NCBI GenBank assembly: GCA_963931925.1
Contig: OZ007569.1
Location: 22,713,662 to 22,777,661 of the forward strand
Direction of reading: 5' to 3'
From: Onchidella celtica
Lineage: Eukaryota > Mollusca > Gastropoda > Systellommatophora > Onchidiidae
DNA length: 64,000 nt
The notes under the pieces were generated by a model. The model made no database searches. It was given only the letters and a program-made list of their open reading frames with translations, and was not told the origin of the DNA. This document shows, piece after piece, positions 11,401-25,048 of this stretch. Each line of letters opens with the position of its first letter. The first letter of the stretch is position 1. Made by a program: the position numbers and the translations under genes.

Positions 11401-11700
11401 TCGCAGGTCGGTCCACACTCTAATTTTTGCATGGTCTTGAGATACAACATAAAACATGAGATTTGGGTTCAATTCCAAAAATGTATCAAATTCCAATAAT
11501 AATCTTTAGGCTGGCAAGGCTAACAAGGAGTTGCCGTTAATCGCAGCCATTTCTAATAATATCGCGGGTTGGTCCACACTCCAATTTTTTGCGCCGTCTT
11601 CAGATACAATGCAAGGAATGTGCTTTGAATTCTATTCCAAAAACGTATCAAATTCCAGTAATGGTCTTTAGCACAGCAAGGTCAACAAGTGAGACTTGTC
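11398..11700 (+). repeat. Direct repeat pair, about 163-bp period
   Basis: ATATCGCAGGTCGGTCCACACTC (11,398) and ATATCGCGGGTTGGTCCACA (11,561) each lead into TATCAAATTCCA(A/G)TAAT and GTCTTTAG-like blocks. It lies immediately downstream of the LINE tail and may be that element's 3' UTR in tandem. Confidence 0.6.
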
Positions 11701-11954
11701 ACCGGTTACTTTCATCACTGTTATTATCGCCATTCCCGCATTGCATTACTACATTATTTATAATCAACTTTCAGAGACTGAGCACAACAAAACAGATCAT
11801 AACAGAAAATGAACATGTATAAATGTCGATAAAAAAGCATCGGTATCATCGGGAATCAGACAGATATCTCCAGCATAACAAATTAATTAATACAGGACAA
11901 ACTCTGCTAATTTGTGTGGTGGAGTGTCTGTGTGTATGTGTATGTCTGCATGTG

Positions 11955-11957
11955 TAG

Positions 11958-11998
<41 letters not shown>

Positions 11999-12031
11999 TG
12001 AGCGAGAGAGAGAGAGAGAGAGAGAGAGAGC
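11955..12031 (+). repeat. (GT)n(GA)n microsatellite
   Basis: A run of GT dinucleotides passes into GA dinucleotides, ending near 12,031. Chance frames of leucine-serine and threonine-histidine repeats on the minus strand come from it. Confidence 0.9.
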
Positions 12032-12039
12032 GCTGATTT

Positions 12040-13297
12040 ATTGGTAATGTTTTTGGTTTGCTTTTGACCGCGTATTGCCGGACTGTTGAGAGACCAACAC
12101 AATATTATTACAACATCACAAGGTATTTAATCCTCTCCCTCTCAGTAGTTTCCGAAAGATTAGTTTCTCTGTGGGATCAGTCCACAAATTCAAAACTTAT
12201 CTATCTTCACGATTTAATGTATTTTGGAAAACGGTTTTGAGATTATGAAAGCAAAACAACTTACAGAGGCAAAGGAGATCAGATTAAAACACACACAAAC
12301 ACACACATGCACACACGAAATGGACAGAAGGGATTGATATCCCCATCACCCAAAGGACTGACATCAACACAAAAATTATTTAAAATCACATTACATGTAT
12401 TAACAAAACACTGACAATTAATATATAACTCCAAAAGTTTTGACAAAATGACAAATAAAATTTAAAAAAACAAGGAAAAAGAATGGACTCATTAATAATT
12501 TTCCTTATTTTTAATGACAATGTGTGTACTGTGAAAAAAAAATTAAATAAAATAAACATCCAATGATCCAAAATGTCAAAATATTACATACGACGCATGA
12601 ATAATAATAATAATGACATAATGGAACAGAGAGACAACAAGAAATATAACAAACAAACAAACCAAAATTCAGTAATAAATAAATATCACTCCACATTTAC
12701 AGAACAAACGCTGAAAGCCTGAGAACAACATCATTGTCAAAGTCACGCTCGGAGATTGACACGAGCTATCCCTTCGGACGGAACCTGGAATCAGTTTCAG
12801 TGGAACACATTTGGCTAAAGCCATGGTGTGGAGCCACTGCCTGCCAGCGAGGTGGTGATGGCCTGGAGCGCGTGACGAGCCCCATGACTGCGACTATTCC
12901 GCGCTGTTTCCCGACCGGGAACATATTATATTAGTCGTAACTTTTCTTTACTTTGACAGAAACGTGCAAAAGCCTATGGCCGCCATTCGTTTTAAATGGG
13001 GATTTCAACCCACCCACAAGGCCATAACCACAATTTTCTAAAAAACCGTGCTGCAGGTACGACAGGAAGCCACTTGGAAAGTCCCACCTATTAATAGCAC
13101 GGCCAGATAAGATTGCAGACCTCGGAACTCAGCTATGCGTGCAAACAGTTCACTATTCCCAATTCAGGTTCAAATGCCAAGGGCAGGGATACTCCGAAAA
13201 CAGAGACCTCAATCCAAGTTCACTATTCCCAATACATGTAGTACAACACAAAGGCCAAGCCAAAACCCTTTTTTCAAAGTCTGTTGTTTTAAGTACA
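12040..13297. other. No gene seen
   Basis: AT-rich with short chance frames. No repeat partner or domain was recognised. Confidence 0.45.
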
Positions 13298-13734
13298 TAT
13301 ATAGGCCCATTGCGAACGGCGTCACAGAGTGTTTTTGTTTTGTTCTTCCGACACCAAAAATGTCGGGTGGATCAGCTGATGACTGTAGCTTCGAGAAATA
13401 TCAAAGCGGTTACAATGCCTGCTGGTTGCATTGCAGTTGACTGTTAATTATGACAGGGGTGGAAACGATGGATCCAAGCTGGTCAGATTCCCTACCATCC
13501 GTGTAAATAAGGGAAAGGAAGTGAAAGAATTGACCGCACGTCTCCCATGTGCATGTACACACGTATCATTGTTTACTGTAGTGAACTACTTTTAGCTCGC
13601 CGCCAATTGGTTCGCGAAGCCTGAAGTGTTCACGGCGCAAATCAGCTAACGAATCAAAATCAATGCTATCATCGCCATGGTTGTGCGTCAGTCCTTACAA
13701 TAAAGATGGCCGATATCCGCAATGGGCCTATATA
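13298..13734 (+). mobile_element. THAP-carrying inverted-repeat element, copy 1
   Basis: A 437-bp unit is bounded by a perfect 17-bp inverted repeat, TATATAGGCCCATTGCG (13,298-13,314, reverse complement at 13,718-13,734). Inside, from about 13,414, a plus-strand frame begins MPAGCIAVDC, which is the start of a THAP zinc finger (M-P-x2-C-x4-C). A stop and a shift follow, then GSKLVRFPTIRVNKGKEVKELT in another frame. The second copy at 56,076-56,467 keeps this frame open. It is best read as a deletion derivative of a DNA transposon with a THAP-type DNA-binding domain; the transposase core is absent. Confidence 0.7.
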
Positions 13735-14600
13735 CCGCAAAACGCTAGGGGAGCGTACCTACACGTACCATCCCTAATCCTGTGCTTATCTTCAACCTTA
13801 AACCAGATTGAATTCCCTAACCCCTACCCCTGCCCTTTGAACCAAAAAAAAAAAAACAACAGCTGTTGTTAGCTTTCCTAATGGATTGTCCTGACAGTGT
13901 GTGTGTGTGTGAGTAATGTTCTTATTTGCTGGTAATGTTGTGTGAGCAATGCGCCTGTGTGTGAAGACCTGCAGGTCTTAGATATTGTATTTACTGTTGC
14001 ACCACTACTGATGCTGTGACAACAAATTTCCTGGAAACAGGGGCTATATCTTACCTCATCTTATTTTACCTTAAAAAAACAACAACAACGTCTGAAAGAA
14101 TAATTAATCAAAATTATTAAGGCTGTTGTTGCTGAGTATAAAAGGGGGAGCTCTCTAGCTCTGGAATCACAAAAGCCTATAAAATACATACCCCTAGCGC
14201 AAAAAAAAAACTTGGCGGACGTACATACATGCAACAATATCCTTTTCTTTAATGCTAATTTTTTCAAAATCACCTTTTTGTGTGTGAGATTTAACCATGG
14301 TGTTGTTCTGAGACCTTTCAATTAACAAACATGAAATATTATTAAAAGGTCTGTCTCCCGACTCCATCGCATAATATGAACAGTACACGTATTTGAAGAA
14401 GACCATAAAATCGGAATCATCACAAAAATAGAAAAGTACAAATCTGGTGCACTTTACACGATGTTTCAAAATGTCCTGCATTTTTTTTCACGAAGGTTTC
14501 AACATCAAAACAAGACTGTGATCACACTCTCATTCATTCAATCTCGTCGTAAATAAATAAATAATCTGTGGGTAGGGACAATGTAGCCAAAATACAATAA
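13735..14600. other. No gene seen
   Basis: No coding frame or repeat with a partner was recognised. Confidence 0.4.
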
Positions 14601-14865
14601 GACTTTCTGTGGCCAATTTTGTGGCCAACTTTCCGAAAAGCCATCCTGGCCATTTCGCAAGGGCTGTTGCTAGGCGACCATAGTGTTTCACATAGTAAGC
14701 TTCGATTCAGCAATGAACACACCTCAGTATTTTCTGTTCAGCTTTGTAATAGACCATGGTCCCCAAACAAAGCCACAATGGAGCCAACATACTCACAATA
14801 AGATTTTCTGTGACCAATTTGTGGTCAAGTGCCACAAAAAAGCCATCATGGCAATTTCGTCAACG
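14598..14865 (+). repeat. Direct repeat pair, about 197-bp spacing
   Basis: CAATAAGACTTTCTGTGGCCAATT...AGCCATCCTGGCCATTTCG (from 14,598) recurs as CAATAAGATTTTCTGTGACC...AGCCATCATGGCAATTTCG (from about 14,797). Non-coding. Confidence 0.6.
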
Positions 14866-14869
14866 AAAA

Positions 14870-17240
14870 GGTTACAACAGTAATCAGCTGGCTAGCCAAA
14901 AAAAAAAAATGATCTTGACTCCAATTCTTAAATAAAAAAAAATCCAATATAAGAAAAAAGAAAAAAAAACGCTTTGCAAACAAAGCCCAATTTGACCACA
15001 TGACACAAATTGAAATAGCTACAGCACTTCATAATAATCTTTATTCATAAAAAAAAAGAATATATTATGTTTACAGTTTTCTCTTATCTAAGGCAATACA
15101 GCAGTCAGTTCCTGCCTGTGCTCCTGAGAGTGAGAATCACAGCTCTGGAAAATGAAGTGCTTACATTATCTCCTGTAAACAATGGAGGGAAAGGGGAAGG
15201 GGGCTTAGGCGGGTGAGGAGATATGGGGCGGAAATTCATCTAATGAGAGTTGGCAACCACAATGTTTTATTCTGTCAAAAATAAGCCAAATTGAGAAACA
15301 CGAATTTAAAATCTGTAAATTTAATGAAAATTCAAATAATTGCAATAATTTCAACATGGTTACACGAATAGTTTTATTGGGTTGTGGGGGGAAAAAAAAA
15401 AGCCACACACTTATATGTCATGGATATCTACAGGTATTTAAGAGCAATAAATAAAAATTGGACATAAAAGTTAAAACATTCTGGTTCACAACTCTTGATG
15501 TATTTGTTCATTTTAGGATCATCAGTTCTGAAAAGGGGTCGCAAATATCCGTTCACGTTTTTATTTGTTTCGTTATTTATTGGGGGGAGAGGTGAGCCCC
15601 GTCGACAAATTTTTTTTTTCATGGATTAAAGAGACAGAAAAAACAACAAGTGAATAATAGACTGAAGGAGGGTCTGCATTATGTAACACAATACATTATA
15701 ATAACTTGCAAGTGGGCTGAGAAACACACGAATTTCCCACACTCGCCCAGAACATGCCATATCAATTACCAGTGTCAAGGTTACGTAATGGCTGAGTAGA
15801 TTCATGTACGTGATTGCAGTTTTTATGCTAACGTTTCAAGTAGCGTACAAAAATCCTGACAACTTTTCCAAATTTACACCTGGGGGACTAACTTGAGGAG
15901 GACGCTCAGACAATGTACAAATGTAGCCGTTCCTGTTTTTTTTTCTTTTCTCACCTCAAATGTACAGCTCAGGTGAGGAATTACAATAAAAAGAAAAAAA
16001 GTATCTCAATTATCAAAACTGTTGCCTACTTTTCTAAAGACTTAAATAACATTAGCAATTATTTTCACAATAATATTTTGACTCCCAGCCTTACAGTAAG
16101 ATTTTCCCATCTCTTAATTTTTGGCACCAAAAGTTCATCTGCAAATCTGTGGTCAAATTCGTTTGCTTTTATTTTTTGACCATGCTTCAAAATAAAATCT
16201 GACTTCACTTGGGGGGGGGGGGGAAGAGTTGAGGAAGGGGTGGGGATGGGAGAAGAGAACAGTTAATGTGGTCATTTGGTTTCTGTTTGGCCATTTCTCT
16301 TATAATTCCCTGCTGGGAAATTGTGAAGGTTGGCACCAGCACGTGTCCTTGCATAACATGGAAGCGAGAGAGAATCCCTTGCGAGAAAGCTGATATGACA
16401 TTCCCCCACCCCCCCCCCCTTCCGGGTAATAGCTTTTCTTTTTTCCTCTTCGCATAACAAAAACAGGTAGATCTATGGGTAAGACACACGATCATCACTG
16501 ATTACAGGAAACAGTGTAATTTGAAAACAGAACACAACATTCGTTTTTCCGAGATCATCTGGGGCAGGATATTACAATGTGGAATAAATATGGGGTGACA
16601 TTTATAATATTATACATGTATATAAGTTAACATTCAACACATACCATTGTTAACTTGGATCACTCTCTCTCCACAACTTTCTTCCGCGCCAGATCATCAT
16701 ACACTGATTTTCTCCATTCTCTTCATAGTGTCAAGTGATCCATCACACAAACTCGCAATACAGTGTTTATCTGACTGAAATTCCACACGCCATGACACTG
16801 TGCAGTATAACAATGAGAATATACAATAATTATTACTACAGTATATACAATACAAACTCCTACACAACATATTGCTTGGTCCTTGAAATTGATATCAGCT
16901 CTAGAAATTGGACATAAAAAATATTCAGCGTGGAGTGGAGCTATTGTTAATTTGAAAAGACATAATCTACTACACTGGATTTTATGTACCGCTGCAAGTA
17001 CAGTAAATTGCTCGCCAGTTGTGCTAAAAAAAATGGCTCACAGTTTAGATCAATCTGTCAGAATCCCCTAAACACACTACAACTCAACTGTGTCTACATA
17101 ATCTTTTGAGCAGCCCGTGAACGTTGGAAATGACATGGGACCGGGTTTGAGGTGGGCGGGTGAGAGAAGGGATAATTACCGGTACATTGACATGATAATT
17201 ATACTCAGTTCTGGACATTTAAAGCTACACACAGACCTAA
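14870..17240. other. No gene seen
   Basis: AT-rich sequence with poly-A, poly-T and poly-G/C tracts (about 16,211 and 16,408). No conserved protein frame was found. Confidence 0.4.
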
Positions 17241-17241
17241 C

Positions 17242-17475
17242 CCGAGACACGGGATACCGAGACGACTGAATTCGTCAAATTCCGTCCATCGACTTGCGCC
17301 CGTACCATTCATGTCAATAATGCAACAATTCGCACAACACCCTTTCATCATTATTGAACGAACCAGACTGGTGCCACAGAGCTCTGCGAGTAGAATTCAC
17401 TATTTTTACGCCAGTAAGTTGTGTACATAATAACATAGTGAAAGAGGAATGGTCCGTCTCGGTATTCTTTCTCGG
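17242..17475 (-). mobile_element. CCGAGAC-ended MITE, copy 2
   Basis: Reverse complement of the element at 4220-4462, with inverted ends CCGAGACACGGGATACCGAG and CTCGGTATTCTTTCTCGG. The centre CCACAGAGCTCTG is conserved. It is 234 bp and non-coding. Confidence 0.75.
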
Positions 17476-17564
17476 ACCCAACTGTGATTATCAAAAATAA
17501 CACGGACATCACCCCATCTGGAAAACTCACCAACAGTAAGTGAAGCGGAATAAAAACACTATAA

Positions 17565-17659
17565 GTTCGCAGGTGAAGTGACTGTTCGCAGGTGAAGTGA
17601 CTGTTCGCAGGTGAAGTGACTGTTCGCAGGTGAAGTGACTGTTCGCAGGTGAAGTGACT
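17565..17659 (+). repeat. Perfect 19-bp tandem repeat, 5 copies
   Basis: GTTCGCAGGTGAAGTGACT occurs five times without a single mismatch (17,565, 17,584, 17,603, 17,622, 17,641), followed by the first four bases of a sixth. Perfect identity implies a recent expansion. Confidence 0.95.
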
Positions 17660-18660
17660 GTTCTACAATGACCATACATAATAATGTATTAAAGCAAGGG
17701 GGAGGGACGGTGGCTTCACTTTTCCCTGACAGATTCAGTCAAGGACAGTTGGGCTACACAAGTGAAGGCCAAGACCACACAGTAGAACCATAAAGACCCC
17801 CCCCCCCCTCCCCTCCCCGCCCCGCCCCGCCTCTTCTTAGCAGCCCAGTAGCGAGACGCGTCAAAAAGCGAAACAACACGTTGTGTTTTCGTCTGCCAGC
17901 TGTGCTCTCCTCTTTCCCCACATAAAAGTAAAATGATTAAACTGCTCACACTTACTAATGCATATTGGTACGTGTGTGCCAGTATTCTCGCCCCACATAC
18001 TTTGGTCTACATGTAGCAGCATCAATTGTCGGCGCAGACTGCTGATGTTACTCACCACAAACATTAGATCGCCATGCCACACATGCATGCAAATTGCAAT
18101 TACATTTATAATGAAGTTCGCAAAACGATCATTTCCACCACCCCCCCCCCCCCCAAAAACCCCCTTTCTAAACATCCTTCCTGCTTAGTGTTTGTAGTGG
18201 TCTGCCTTGGCAAAAACGAAAGTGTATGTATGGGGGGGGGGGGGGCTGGGACAATTCAACACAGTGTTAAAACCTTCAAGAGCCATCACACATCTCAGAA
18301 AGACGGGCTGTGGCCACCCATAGGTCGCTTTGACTCGCAATCTAGGGGCGGGCTCATCTCTCCATACATTAGAGACAACAAGAAGACTATTGTGTTTTTC
18401 CATGGGCGAAAGTCAGAATTGGCTATCACCGGGTGTTGGCTCGATGAAATGAACCTACTGGTTTGCCTGCCACTCAAGCACTCATAGCATAATTTAAGCC
18501 ACGCCTACTTGTCAGTTTCAAACAAAAATACGTTTCTGGGATAGATCAGTCATCTAATCTCAGTGTACATTAGGTTTAAGAAAACAAAAAGTTGGATAGA
18601 ATTAGAAGGAAGGCGAATTAACCCCTTGAATGCCGACAGCATGTTGACATGCTTGATATC
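17660..18660. other. No gene seen
   Basis: Several poly-C/G tracts (about 17,798, 18,141 and 18,233). Open frames here are glycine or proline artefacts of those tracts. Confidence 0.45.
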
Positions 18661-18664
18661 AATC

Positions 18665-18930
18665 TGTCTAATAATTGTTGGACATTTCACGACCTTAGCT
18701 CTTGTTTGTTCTATCTCCATTTTCTGAAAAAGAAAAAACTGGAGATATTTTCGTATGTAGGACAAATGTATAACAAATGCTCACTTGGACACTTTTAAAA
18801 TGCACTTATCAAGCTGTTTCACAGTTCCGATTTATTCTTATTCCTTATCATAATACTAAAGCGGCGAATGTTTAACGTCAAATTTCTCAGCTGTGCATAA
18901 AGTGGAGTTGGAACAAAACTTCTTCTAGAT
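18665..18930 (+). repeat. Unexpanded copy of the 81-bp satellite family
   Basis: Carries one diverged satellite unit (CTATCTCCATTTTCTG...TGGAGATATTTT...GTATGTAG...TATAACAAATGC) and then the same downstream block as 9320-9430, including TGTTTCACAGTTCCGATTTA and GTGGAGTTGGAA. It shows the state of the family before tandem amplification. Confidence 0.7.
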
Positions 18931-19757
18931 CTATACAAAACAACTTTTTAAAATTTACCAGTGCATTAAAATTATATGAATGCATTACGATGTTAAACTT
19001 AAACAGCCCTGAATAGGAAACAGAGAAAGTACATGTACATGTATACCCAAACAGAACGTGAAGGGCGCAAAATGGCCGTTATCGTGCCGTAAAAGCCAAA
19101 CTGGAACAAACAGGAACTAAGGTCGCGATTGACGAATTCTGTTTTAAAAGCCCCGAATAACTGACCGAAACAATCAAATTAAAGAGTAATAAGGACCATA
19201 TCATTTATTTCCATGCGTACTGCCTCACCACTGAACGGGTTAAAACAATTTTGAACACCACAATGGAAAACTGTCAGGGTCACACGTACTGTTTCATCTT
19301 CGAAGAAAGAAAACAAAAAAACAAAACAAATACGTTTGGAATTTAAAACACTCTGGTTGTTTACTGTGTGCGAAACAAAAATTGGGCATGGGTTTCTCTG
19401 ACCTGTCATCTTTTTTGTTGTTTGTTTTGACATTTTCTGAGTGGAACGTTTTAACACATATGAGGCCTTAAGGCCAAGCCAGTTCACAAAAATGTACAAC
19501 GACAAAAAAGAGGGGGGGTTCTGGTGGTTTGTTCTTTACATCTCAGCCACTGTCAGTACTTTCTGACAAAAGTTAATGGACAGTGCATGTCAGTCTAATT
19601 ACATGTAACTGATTCGGTGCCAGTCGGTTTTGATATAATCCGTAGCCTGCCGTCGCAATTCCAACTTTGTAAATGCAAGGTTAACACTACGTTAGGCACT
19701 GGGGAAGAAAAACACCAAAAACTACGCGGTTCCCCATAACCCATAATCAACACATTG

Positions 19758-19857
19758 GAGAATATCCTGTGTGAACTTTTTTAATTTAAATGTTTGAATT
19801 GGGTAAGTTACCTACGAGCCGTTCAGATCGGCTTGCAGGGATTAATCAGTTAAACAA
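19758..19857 (+). repeat. Dispersed repeat R2, copy 2
   Basis: Second copy of 3801-3897, in the same orientation. Confidence 0.6.
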
Positions 19858-22800
19858 AGCCAGTGCTTCGATAGGGAGAGTTCCTTTTGTTAATATCTTT
19901 TTAAATATAAAAAAAAACAACAACGCAACTCAAAGACGCGGCCATGGCCAGCAGTTATAGATAATAGACTAAGCCCTTGAGAAACAAAGATCATCTCTTC
20001 AAGGATGCCACTTCAAGGGCGTCGTCCCTGCACAATGGGCCCCAGGGAGCGGAAGGACTGGCCGTCGGGATGGACGTTTTTATAGTACATGTATTTGAAA
20101 TAAATTTTAACTGCAGTTTGAATGCCTCATCATCCCATCGTTCTTTTCTTTATTTATGAAAAGGTCTATTGAAACCAAAGGGAATTAAATTTGACATGAC
20201 AGCTGTCGCCTTGGCTTGACAAAAACAGAATACCATCCTGCTTCAGTGAAACGTTCGATCTATATTGTACTTTGGACCTTCACAGCACTCATACAAACAA
20301 ACAAATTCCGTCACTTTCATGAAAACTCATTGAGTGCTTTGGTGATCATTAATAAATTATATGTTGAAGAATATTTATAAGAAAGACCTACGTAAAAGAT
20401 TTTCACACTTTTCTCTCTTTTTTGCCTTCCATTATCTTAACAAGCCACTGTTACAGAGTTTACATAACACATGCATCATGTACAATAACAGTACAGTGAC
20501 AGTGGATTACAATGTATGGCTGGCCCAAATATCCAGTAACCTATAGTATTTGCATGTTACATTACTACAGTAGTATGGCACAAATCAGCTAAGGAATTGC
20601 AGGAGGACTGTCAACTGACATAGTTCCCTACAATGTCAAATCCAGGTATTTAGACAATTTTAATTTTAAAAATCTTCTTTGCAGTTGTAACAATAATTTT
20701 GGCAGGACAAAACCAAACCCAAAAATTTTGTTCAACAACTTCATGAAGTAATGCCCCAAAACCCTGCACTTTTTTTAATACATACATGATGTGACAATAA
20801 GTAATGGACGAAAAGAAATTAAGTTGTCTATGTTGAACAAAGCAGACTTTCCCAGTGTTAAGCAATCCTTGATAATATGAAATCTACTTCAGGACTTCAG
20901 AACACCATGCGAGTAGGAAACCAGCATTGTCATATCTATGCCCTTTTTAAGATGTTTCTGCATTTGAAAAATTAAAAAAAAACAAAGAAAAACCCAAAAA
21001 CGTAATGATAGAATCAGTAGGACCAGCAGTGCTTTTATTCTTTTAACACTGTTACCCCAGTGAGTCTGATAGGTTTATATCGTACAGGTGAATAAATTAT
21101 AATTTATAATCCTCTTTAAGATGGAGAATGCACTGTGTTTAGTACATTGCTTTGTGCAAAACGTGTGATATTCAATGTGCTCCAGAGAAATCTTTTGTAG
21201 AAAGAAATGAAGTGCAAAGGACATTATGCCAAAACAAAAAGAAAAACCAACAAAGATACTGGTGAAAATGCCACAAAAAATTCAAGACAAGCATGACAGA
21301 AACTGAGACAAGAGGACATTTCTACAAATACTTCTCCAATTTTTGTTTTTCGCACTTTTCATTTTCACTCTTGTTCAGAATTTGACACCACATGAAAAAA
21401 AAATGTCCATGATTGAGGCAATACCTTTAATCTCATTTTTTAACACATATTTCATTTTCTAAACCACATCAAAACATAAGAGATAAAGAAGAGATAATGA
21501 TCAATGCCAGGCGGCAAAACAATACAAACGTATTTAAACAATTGTAAATGGCCAGAGAAACTACTATGAAAACTGATGTGCTTTCTTCTTTTTTATCCTA
21601 CTCTTTGGAAATAACGCTGAAAAAAATAAGTTTCACGTCTAAAATATTTTTCCTAAGGAAGACTGATATCTTAGCTGGAAAATCCCTTCACTACAAGAAA
21701 TGAAGCCCATTTTTTTCATCTGAATCACTTCACAAATGCCAAAAATGACTTGTCAATATTGTTGGTCAGTAAAATCATCTGAAGTCATTAACATACAAAA
21801 GTAAACATTGAAGAAAGGCTTTCTTACTTGCAATTCTAAGTTTTTCATATTGCAATACTGGAAATACCAGCAGAATTGCACATAAATAATATAATAATAA
21901 TTCATACATGTAAATGCATACACCTAATTCATTCTGAGATCCTAATTAATGATATCATTATATGTAGCTGTGTGATCGGTGATAAAAGTCACTGTTATGA
22001 TATAAATAATATGACGCAGTTTTTCAACACTAAAGTGAAACAGATGGTACGTTTCCATGTTACTGTCTTTAATAAAACACTAACAAGAAAACAGGTGGAG
22101 AAAAATATGAACTCGTTTGATTTCCTTTATCAGATGCTAATAGAGTATAATGGTGATTCTCACCAGCCTGCATACTGTCATTGCCCTACAAGAATGGCAT
22201 TATTTCAGGCTTATCGCAAAAGGCCATTGACGATCAACTGCATTCCTGCACGTGATGGCTGTCACTCAGACAATATTATAAAGGATTCATGTCATTGAAG
22301 TTTTAAAACAGTAACACTGTGCCCACCAGCTTGATACTGTTCCTGTTCATAAACCACAAATCATTACTGTGGCTTCGGACACAAGAGTTCTTAGAGCCCC
22401 CGAGAATAGCAAAACGTCAAATGAAAAGAAATTGGACTTCCGTTCCATTTTTACTTAAACTTGTAAATTTATGTGTACATCCCTGTACAGCAAGCAGAGT
22501 CAATTATGTGTGCCTGAAAAAATGTCAATGATCCAACCATAAGTTCTCTAAGTAATAAAAACATAGACCTTTAAAAATTTTACTCAATGTGGTTGCAAGT
22601 TCAACCTGTTTGCCTTCTGAGAAGGGAACATTTGAACTGAAATTACTAGACTCACATGAATGAAAAGAATAATATTGAAAAGAAAAAAAGTGAAATCTTT
22701 TATGTATTACTGCTGCATGAAATACCTTTAATTACTGTACGATGGGTAGCATACATGCATTTAACTGGACAGAAAGTACTGATGTGTGAACAAATTAACA

Positions 22801-25048
22801 TTTTATGTATAAAATGTCCTGATGTGAATATTCAACTTTCTGAAGTGCCTTTCAGTGAAAATCTGAACATTTTTAACGCTATGAAATGTACGTATCGATG
22901 CAAACATACAAATATTGATGTAAATATTCAACTGTAATTTGTTCCAAACTTTACATTCAATGGTTCAAATAAAATGAAAAAGTCTTCTTCCTGCCATAAT
23001 AAGTCTTATCACCACAAGAAAGAGCTAGCATTTATCACTGTGTTAAATCACTTTTATCATAACGTCCCTAGTTTTCTCCCTACAAATTCATCACTGAGCA
23101 CTGATACTTAACTGCAGCTGACACTGCAGTCTTGCAACTTAAATACCACTATGGCTCATTCATGCTTGACAACATATATTAATAAATAACAACAAGAGAA
23201 AGTTATCTGAATATCACCTATCAGCTGATATGTAACATGTTCAGGGGATACTAAATAATTATACTCAACAAAAACACGATTCACACTTCTTCTTTTATTC
23301 AGATCACTGACAAAATTTACCACAGTCGGATGAAACTCTCCTATAAAAAAATATCCATAAACATGTACCTTCTCAGTGTACCCAATGTCCATTATGATAT
23401 GACCCTAAATCTACCATGGATTCCTACTAACTAGCAGTACTAGCATGTGCTGTATGAAATGTCACTCCTACAGCTAACAAAAACTGAAGTTGTCATTGTT
23501 GCATGCTGTTCACAGCTGCAATTACTGAACAAATCACTACCAAAGCTATGCTAATTGCTCTACTGTTCTGTAAATAAAATCATTATTATCTATCTTTTTG
23601 TCACCAGTTTTTTTAAGTTCCCTGTCAAAACTGCAGGATGCAATATTCCCTCTAATTTTTCGAAACCACTGAGTGGAACTCTTGATGCCTTGACCAAAAA
23701 TATTTCAAATAGTGGCCAAAACCATGATATTTTGTAAATTAAAATGAGAGGCAACATTCTGATGTGCAGCCGCACATCCATGCAGCTTAGACGGAACACT
23801 GCTGGGATGTATAGATCTGCACATTATGGAACTGTCTAGTAAGAACCCGTCCAGGGTCTCATTTTCCCCCAAGATTTTTACTTTCCATCTTCCATTTGTT
23901 GATTATTTCCCTCCTCCTAGGCATAAATCCTATCTGGATCTCCATTATATCCTCTTCCAGTTCCATGTACCAAATTTAGATGATGCCCCAAAAGAAGAAA
24001 AAAAATTACTTTAATACTTTAAAAGATATTCAAAATAATCTCAAATGACATTATCAACTGTCTACTGGTGACACACTTAATTTAATCTCTGAAACAGATT
24101 TATTAAACAACTCCCAACACTAAAAAAGAAGAATACAATACAATAAAGTGCAATAAAATAGGCAATATTTCCCATTTTTGTGATTTTTCCTCATGGTCCA
24201 TTTGCTATGATCTATGACAGGTTGCTTATCATCATGAAGTCTGTCAAGGTAGTACCCTCACAGGTCATACACAATGTTCTTTCATCCTTTAATGTGACTC
24301 ACATAGCAGTGCGTCCCTCAAGAACAACAGCAACAACATCAATATTGTTTTTCTGGCTCCCCGCGGATGGCAGGTTTGTCTCACACTCACAATGAAACCA
24401 TTCAGGGAATTCAAATGTTCTGCAAGGACTTACTTAAAATCTGAAAGACACTTTCGTGCCAAAGCCCTCTCTCTAAGTGCAAAATATTCCTGAATGAATT
24501 CTAACAAGACTATAATTATTCCAGTGATGTTTGAGAATAGAAACTGTGATTCCACAGTGATGTATTTTTGCGGAGAGAAGAAAAAAGAACTTGTCCTCAG
24601 AAATAATAATTGATGTAAACCATAGAGCAGAAAGATCCTTCAGACTCTCCCTTCTCCTTTGATCAATAAACATCTAAATCTGGATTTGCCAGTATGTATA
24701 GACACAGCACCAAGAATCATAGTCATTTGTGCTTTGAATCTCTGCCATCTCCTGAATGAAGACAGGCAGGCAGCACATTGCTATGCACTTTACATGAAGT
24801 ACACATTCCACTGGCATCCTCCTTATGAAATTATCCCACTCATTAACATCACTGGTGACACCATAACAAACAACACTCTGCATTTACATACATCCTGATT
24901 TTGACCGCTAGGTCTTTCAAACAATTGCTTCAACTTTCATAATTATATAAAACCACAAAAACACAATCTCACATATTTCCACTCAATATTTTTCTTTGTC
25001 CATTTGCTATGCTTTCCTGTCAAATCTTTCACAAAAACCATTCTAAAC
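19858..25048. other. AT-rich, no CDS; may include the 3' UTR of the C2H2 gene
   Basis: Roughly 5 kb without recognised repeats or conserved frames. A 140-codon plus-strand frame (21,876-22,298) has no recognisable domain. The right part may be the 3' UTR of the minus-strand gene ending at 25,049: an AATAAA on the minus strand lies at 24,099-24,104, about 0.95 kb past that stop. This is unverified. Confidence 0.35.

Noticed and set aside
11887-12102. Leucine-serine and threonine-histidine repeat protein
   Set aside because: Translation of the (GT)n(GA)n microsatellite.
18618-18645. TTAACCCCTTGAATGCC resembling the AACCCTTTGAA MITE end
   Set aside because: Only one end is recognisable; no partner.
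21876-22298. A 140-codon plus-strand frame
   Set aside because: Composition like translated AT-rich DNA; no recognised family or supporting context.
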